NCBI RefSeq assembly: GCF_014198605.1
Contig: NZ_JACIHU010000002.1
Origin: Rhizobium etli_C
Lineage (GTDB): Bacteria; Pseudomonadota; Alphaproteobacteria; Rhizobiales; Rhizobiaceae
Reading direction: 5' to 3' (one strand)
Length of the DNA stretch: 64,000 bases
Below are positions 60,133 through 64,000 of the stretch, piece by piece. Below the pieces are notes generated by a model that had not been told where the DNA came from, ran no database searches, and saw only the letters and a program-made list of their open reading frames with translations. The translations under genes and the position numbers were made by a program. Within the stretch, counting starts at the first letter, position 1, and the number at the start of each line of letters is the position of its first letter.

Positions 60133-61686
60133 ATGATCGGACTGGAAGAGGTCAGTCATCGCCACGATGACAGCGCCACGCTGAAAGAAGCCAATCGAAT
60201 CCCCACGGGGTCGCCTATCCTCGAACTCAAAGGCCTGCAGAAGAACTACGGTCATGTGCAGGCGCTGAAGCCGGCGACGCTGACCTTTCTGGCCGGTGAA
60301 ATCCACGCCATCGTCGGCGAAAACGGCGCCGGCAAATCCACCCTCATCAAATTGCTCACCGGCGTCATCACCCGCACGGCCGGCGAGGTGCTGTGGTGCG
60401 GCCATCCCGTCGGGCTGTCGACGCCGAACGAGGCGATCGCCCGCGGCATCAACGCCGTGCACCAGGAAGTCGTGCTCTGCCCACACCTGACGGTCGCCGC
60501 CAACCTCTTCCTCGGCGACGAGGTCAACCGCTACGGCCTGATGCGCAAGAAGCAGATGGAGAAGATGGCGCAGGCCGTGCTCGACGATCTCGGCTTCGGC
60601 CTGCCGGCGGGCGCGCTCTTAAGCTCGCTGACGATCGGCCAGCAGCAGCTGGTGGCGACGGCGCGGGCGGCGATGCGCGGCACGCAGTTCCTGATCTTCG
60701 ACGAACCCACGGCCTATCTGACGCGACAGGAATCGGCGCAGCTCTTCAAGCTGATCCGCCGCCTGCAGGGCGAAGGCGTCACCATCGTCTATATCAGCCA
60801 CCGCATGGAGGAAGTGTTCGAACTGGCCGACCGTGTCTCCGTGCTGCGCGACGGCACGCATGTCGGCACGCGGCTGATCGGCGAGACCAACGATGCCGAG
60901 CTGATCGCTTTGATGATCAACCGCTCGATCGAGCAGATCTACCACAAGGAAGAGATTGCGATCGGCGAAACCATCGTCGCGGTCAAGGGTCTTTCGGGTC
61001 CGGGCTTCGAGGACGTGTCGCTCAGCGTCAAAGCCGGACAGATCGTCGGACTCTACGGGCTGATCGGCGCCGGCCGCAGCGAATTCGCGCTCGGCCTCTA
61101 CGGACGCCAGCCGATCAGATCAGGTGAGATCGAGTGGATGGGCAAACCTGTCGATATCCGCAACGAACGCACGGCGATGGAACTCGGCATTGCGCTGGCG
61201 CCGGAAAGCCGACGCGACCAGGGGCTCTGCCTCAACCTGCCGATCGGCCTCAACATCAACCTGCCGGTTTTCGGGCGGCTGAGCCATGGGCCCGTCATCA
61301 ACCACGCGCGGGAATCGGCCAATGCCGACAGGCAGATCCGCGATCTCAGCATCAAGACGCCGAGCCGGCGCGTTCCGGCTTCCAGCATGTCGGGCGGCAA
61401 CCAGCAGAAGATCGTCATCGGCAAGTGGCTGAGCCACGGCGCAAGGCTGTTCATCTTCGACGAACCAACCGTTGGCGTCGACGTCGGCACCAAGGCGGAA
61501 ATCTACCGGCTGTTCGCCAAGCTGCTGAAGGAGGGAGCCGGCATCATCCTGATCTCCTCCTATCTGCCCGAGGTTTACGAACTGGCCGACCGGCTGCACG
61601 TCTTCCGCGGCGGCAAGATCGTCGCCAGCCATGATTTCCATGCGGCGACGCATGAACAAGTGCTCAGCGAAGCGATCGGCGTCTGA
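60133..61686 (+). CDS. Sugar ABC transporter ATPase, double domain (RbsA-like)
   Basis: The 517-residue protein holds two ATPase domains. The first has Walker A GENGAGKST, a degenerate signature SLTIGQQQ and Walker B LIFDEPTAYL. The second lacks a Walker A (YGLIGAGRSEF instead) but has the signature MSGGNQQ and Walker B LFIFDEPTVGVD. This asymmetry is normal for CUT2 transporters. ATG 60133 follows GAGGAGAGG. The permease gene follows after 27 bases. Confidence 0.94.
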   Translation: MIGLEEVSHRHDDSATLKEANRIPTGSPILELKGLQKNYGHVQALKPATLTFLAGEIHAIVGENGAGKSTLIKLLTGVITRTAGEVLWCGHPVGLSTPNEAIARGINAVHQEVVLCPHLTVAANLFLGDEVNRYGLMRKKQMEKMAQAVLDDLGFGLPAGALLSSLTIGQQQLVATARAAMRGTQFLIFDEPTAYLTRQESAQLFKLIRRLQGEGVTIVYISHRMEEVFELADRVSVLRDGTHVGTRLIGETNDAELIALMINRSIEQIYHKEEIAIGETIVAVKGLSGPGFEDVSLSVKAGQIVGLYGLIGAGRSEFALGLYGRQPIRSGEIEWMGKPVDIRNERTAMELGIALAPESRRDQGLCLNLPIGLNINLPVFGRLSHGPVINHARESANADRQIRDLSIKTPSRRVPASSMSGGNQQKIVIGKWLSHGARLFIFDEPTVGVDVGTKAEIYRLFAKLLKEGAGIILISSYLPEVYELADRLHVFRGGKIVASHDFHAATHEQVLSEAIGV

Positions 61687-61713
61687 GCCAGAAGAATAAG
61701 AGGGAGAAAATTC

Positions 61714-62688
61714 ATGACTGCCACCCCCACCGAAATCGTCGCGCCGCCGCCACGCCGGAAAATGAACATCCTGTTCGGCCTGACCCTGATCGGCCTGCTG
61801 ATCTTCCTCTGGATCGTGCTCGGCTTCGTCACCGCCAGCTTCTGGACGCCGCTCAACATTTCCAATCTGCTGCGTCAAGGCGCGATGACGGCGATCCTGG
61901 CGCTCGGCCAGACCTTCGTCATCATCACCGCCGGCATCGATCTGTCGGTCGGCGCGATCGTCGGCTTCTGCACCGTCATCATCGCCTGGCTGTTGCAGGC
62001 GGGCGTGCCGCTCTGGGCAGCGATCGTGCTGACGCTTGCCATCGGTGTGGCGATCGGCGCCTTCCACGGCTTCGGCATCGTCCATATGGGCCTGCCGCCC
62101 TTCATCATCACGCTGGCGACCCTGACATCACTGCGCGGCATCGGCCTGCTGATCACCAACGGTTCGACGATCAGCATCACCGACGAGAGTTTCAGCAATT
62201 TCGCCCGCGCCGATTTCCTCGGCATTCCGAGCCTGTTCTGGATGGTCATCCTGGTGGCGGTGCCGTCCTTCGTCTTCCTGCATTTGAGCCGCTGGGGGCG
62301 TTATCTCTTCGCCGTCGGCTCGAATGCCGAAGCGGCGCGCCTTTCCGGCGTCAACGTCAAGGGCATGATCTACCTTGCCTATATCCTGTCGGCCGGCTTC
62401 GCCGCCTTCGTCGGCGTGCTGCTCGCTTCACGCATCGCCATCGGCAACGCGACCCAGGCCGACGGCTGGGAACTGCAGGCGATCGCCTCCTCGGTCATCG
62501 GCGGCACCAGCCTGTTCGGCGCGGTCGGCTCGGTGCACGGTCCGCTGATCGGCGCCTTCATCCTCGCCACCATCAACAACGGCGCCAACCTTCTGAACGT
62601 CAACTCCTTCTGGCAGCGCATTATCACGGGTCTCTTGATCATCGTGATCGTCTTCTTCGACCAGCTGCGCCGCCGCAAGAGCGGTTGA
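61714..62688 (+). CDS. Sugar ABC transporter permease (RbsC-like, CUT2)
   Basis: The 324-residue permease has about nine hydrophobic segments and the family signature GQTFVIITAGIDLSVGAIVG, then GLPPFIITLATLTSLRGIG and WGRYLFAVGSNAEAARLSG near the cytoplasmic loop. The C-terminal part has IGGTSLFGAVGSVHGPLIGA. It completes the ABC importer encoded by the preceding two genes. GAGGGAG precedes ATG 61714. Confidence 0.94.
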   Translation: MTATPTEIVAPPPRRKMNILFGLTLIGLLIFLWIVLGFVTASFWTPLNISNLLRQGAMTAILALGQTFVIITAGIDLSVGAIVGFCTVIIAWLLQAGVPLWAAIVLTLAIGVAIGAFHGFGIVHMGLPPFIITLATLTSLRGIGLLITNGSTISITDESFSNFARADFLGIPSLFWMVILVAVPSFVFLHLSRWGRYLFAVGSNAEAARLSGVNVKGMIYLAYILSAGFAAFVGVLLASRIAIGNATQADGWELQAIASSVIGGTSLFGAVGSVHGPLIGAFILATINNGANLLNVNSFWQRIITGLLIIVIVFFDQLRRRKSG

Positions 62689-62750
62689 GAAACATAGAGG
62701 AGCCGGTCGGACAGCCGGCTTCTTCAATTTCCAGGAATGCGAGACCTGTC

Positions 62751-63770
62751 ATGAAAGCAGTTATTTGCCGGGAGCCCGGCGTGCTCGAGGTCGTCGAACG
62801 GCCATCCCCCGCCGCACCGGCGCCCGGCTGGGTGCGGCTTGCCGTCAGCCATGTCGGCATCTGCGGCACGGATTATCATATCTTCGAGGGCAAACACCCT
62901 TTCCTCGAATATCCCCGGGTGATGGGACATGAGATCTCGGCGACGGTGCTCGAAGCCGGCGACGGCGTGGAATTGACGACCGGCACGCCGGTCATCGTCA
63001 ATCCCTACCTCTCCTGCGGCCAATGCATCGCCTGCATCAAGGGCAAGCCGAATTGCTGCACCAACATCAAGGTGCTCGGCGTCCATACGGACGGCGCATT
63101 CTGCGAGGAGATCTCGGTTCCCGCAGGCAATCTCTATCCCGCCGAGGGGCTGAGCCTGGAGGCGGTGGCGACGGTCGAGTTCCTGGCGATCGGCGCCCAT
63201 GCGGTGCGCCGCTCGCTGACCGGCGCCGGCGCGCGGTCGCTCGTCATCGGCGCCGGGCCGATCGGGCTCGGGACCGCGATCTTTTCGCGTATCGCCGGTC
63301 ACGAGGTGACGCTGCTCGATACCAGTGCCGAACGGCTGCAGATGGCGGCCGAACGCTTCGGCTTCACCTCCGGCATCGTCGCCAATGAAGGGACAGCCGA
63401 GGCCGTGCGGGAAAAAACCGATGGCGACGGTTTCGACGTGGTCTTCGACGCGACCGGTTACGGCCCGTCGATGGAGAAAGCCTTCTCCTTCGTCGCCCAT
63501 GGCGGCGCGCTGGTGCTGGTCAGCGTCGTCAAGGACGATATCCGCTTCTCCGACCCGGAATTCCACAAGCGGGAAATGATGCTGATCGGCAGCCGCAACG
63601 CCACCCGCGCCGATTTCGAACATGTGGCGGATTCGATCGCCAAAGGGCTGGTGCCGGTGGATAAACTGATCACCCATCGCACGACGCTTGCCGATGCGCC
63701 GCGCGATCTCGCCCGCTGGGCGCATGAAAAGAGCGGGCTGATCAAGGCGGTGATCAGGGTTGGGGGTTAG
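62751..63770 (+). CDS. Zinc-dependent alcohol dehydrogenase family protein
   Basis: The 339-residue medium-chain dehydrogenase has the catalytic zinc ligands Cys38 and His60-Glu61 (GHE), a four-Cys structural zinc loop (SCGQCIACIKGKPNCC) and a Rossmann GAGPIGLG. It resembles sugar-acid and polyol dehydrogenases such as those for L-galactonate or 2-keto-3-deoxy acids; a role in oxidising the keto-acid made by the UxaA enzyme is possible. ATG 62751 is 62 bases after the permease, so it ends the operon. Confidence 0.9.
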   Translation: MKAVICREPGVLEVVERPSPAAPAPGWVRLAVSHVGICGTDYHIFEGKHPFLEYPRVMGHEISATVLEAGDGVELTTGTPVIVNPYLSCGQCIACIKGKPNCCTNIKVLGVHTDGAFCEEISVPAGNLYPAEGLSLEAVATVEFLAIGAHAVRRSLTGAGARSLVIGAGPIGLGTAIFSRIAGHEVTLLDTSAERLQMAAERFGFTSGIVANEGTAEAVREKTDGDGFDVVFDATGYGPSMEKAFSFVAHGGALVLVSVVKDDIRFSDPEFHKREMMLIGSRNATRADFEHVADSIAKGLVPVDKLITHRTTLADAPRDLARWAHEKSGLIKAVIRVGG

Positions 63771-64000
63771 GGTAATTGCCGGTGGTCGAGCCGACGCGGT
63801 CGTCCCTCTTCGGACCCCTTTTGAATTTCCCCTGCGAAAAGTGAGCGAGGAACCGAGAGCCCGCCGCAAGTCTCTTCTCCTCTCGGGGAGAAGGTGCCCG
63901 TAGGGCGGATGAGAATCTGTGTTGGTTGTCAAGGTGGATTTGGGGTCCAGAGTCGATCCTGAGAGAGAAGACAGTTTGCCAGCACGAGCAGTTTGCGCAT
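63771..64000. repeat. Edge region with degenerate palindromic repeat
   Basis: From 63816 on, TTGAATTTCCCCTGCG, GTGAGCGAGGAACCGAGAG and TCTCTTCTCCTCTCGGGGAGAAGG match the repeat family, and a similar string lies at 19.6 kb. No gene is visible up to the window end. Confidence 0.6.

Overview
The window looks like a piece of the chromosome of a Rhizobium species (R. leguminosarum / R. etli type). The signs are GC-rich coding on both strands, RIME-like intergenic mosaic repeats, many GC-rich palindromic intergenic repeats, a SAM-II riboswitch in front of metZ, a gcrA gene with GANTC (CcrM) sites upstream, and the alphaproteobacterial order phoR-pstSCAB-phoU-phoB. I see no transposase, integrase, phage structural gene, rRNA or CRISPR array. 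Species assignment is inference.

1-21 kb is mixed housekeeping: a DHFR/RibD-like reductase, a lytic-transglycosylase lipoprotein, a PdeM nuclease plus its Lhr-like helicase (no ligase gene beside them), two paralogous YitT-type membrane proteins flanking an Rrf2 regulator and an AhpD-like protein, a TPR-methyltransferase, a CAP lipoprotein, a MATE exporter, pyrD with a DUF952 gene, an orphan LuxR-type response regulator, an HTH-S24 regulator with an SNase-like protein, a TerB protein boxed between two inverted RIME copies, a periplasmic solute-binding protein and a chemoreceptor. 20-27 kb holds a short-chain dehydrogenase and an RND efflux operon (adaptor, pump, TetR) with a second, divergent TetR. 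Three copies of one operator-like motif link the two loci.

27-34 kb holds tRNA-Gly(CCC), a dCTP deaminase, SAM-II riboswitch-metZ, apaG, and argD-argF-hslO (arginine synthesis plus Hsp33). 34-44.5 kb holds gcrA (cell-cycle regulator), then the phosphate regulon read leftward: phoR, a long repeat-filled gap with a DUF559 remnant, a Pho box, pstS-pstC-pstA-pstB-phoU and phoB, with ppk2 divergent from phoR.

44.5-54.6 kb is less ordered: an unknown membrane-anchored protein, a nitronate monooxygenase behind a perfect palindrome, tRNA-Thr(CGT) followed by a PAP2 gene of unlike composition and a gene-poor stretch, a Gly/Ser-rich secreted protein, an MFS exporter, a YddA/SbmA-type ABC exporter, and a transporter-like gene broken by two frameshifts. 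54.6-63.8 kb is a sugar catabolism locus: a GntR/FCD regulator, then UxaA-type dehydratase, aldo/keto reductase, FucU/RbsD mutarotase, and a CUT2 ABC transporter (binding protein, double ATPase, permease) ending in a zinc dehydrogenase. The set fits non-phosphorylating degradation of L-fucose or a related sugar. Two matching operator-like sites lie before the dehydratase and before the binding-protein gene.
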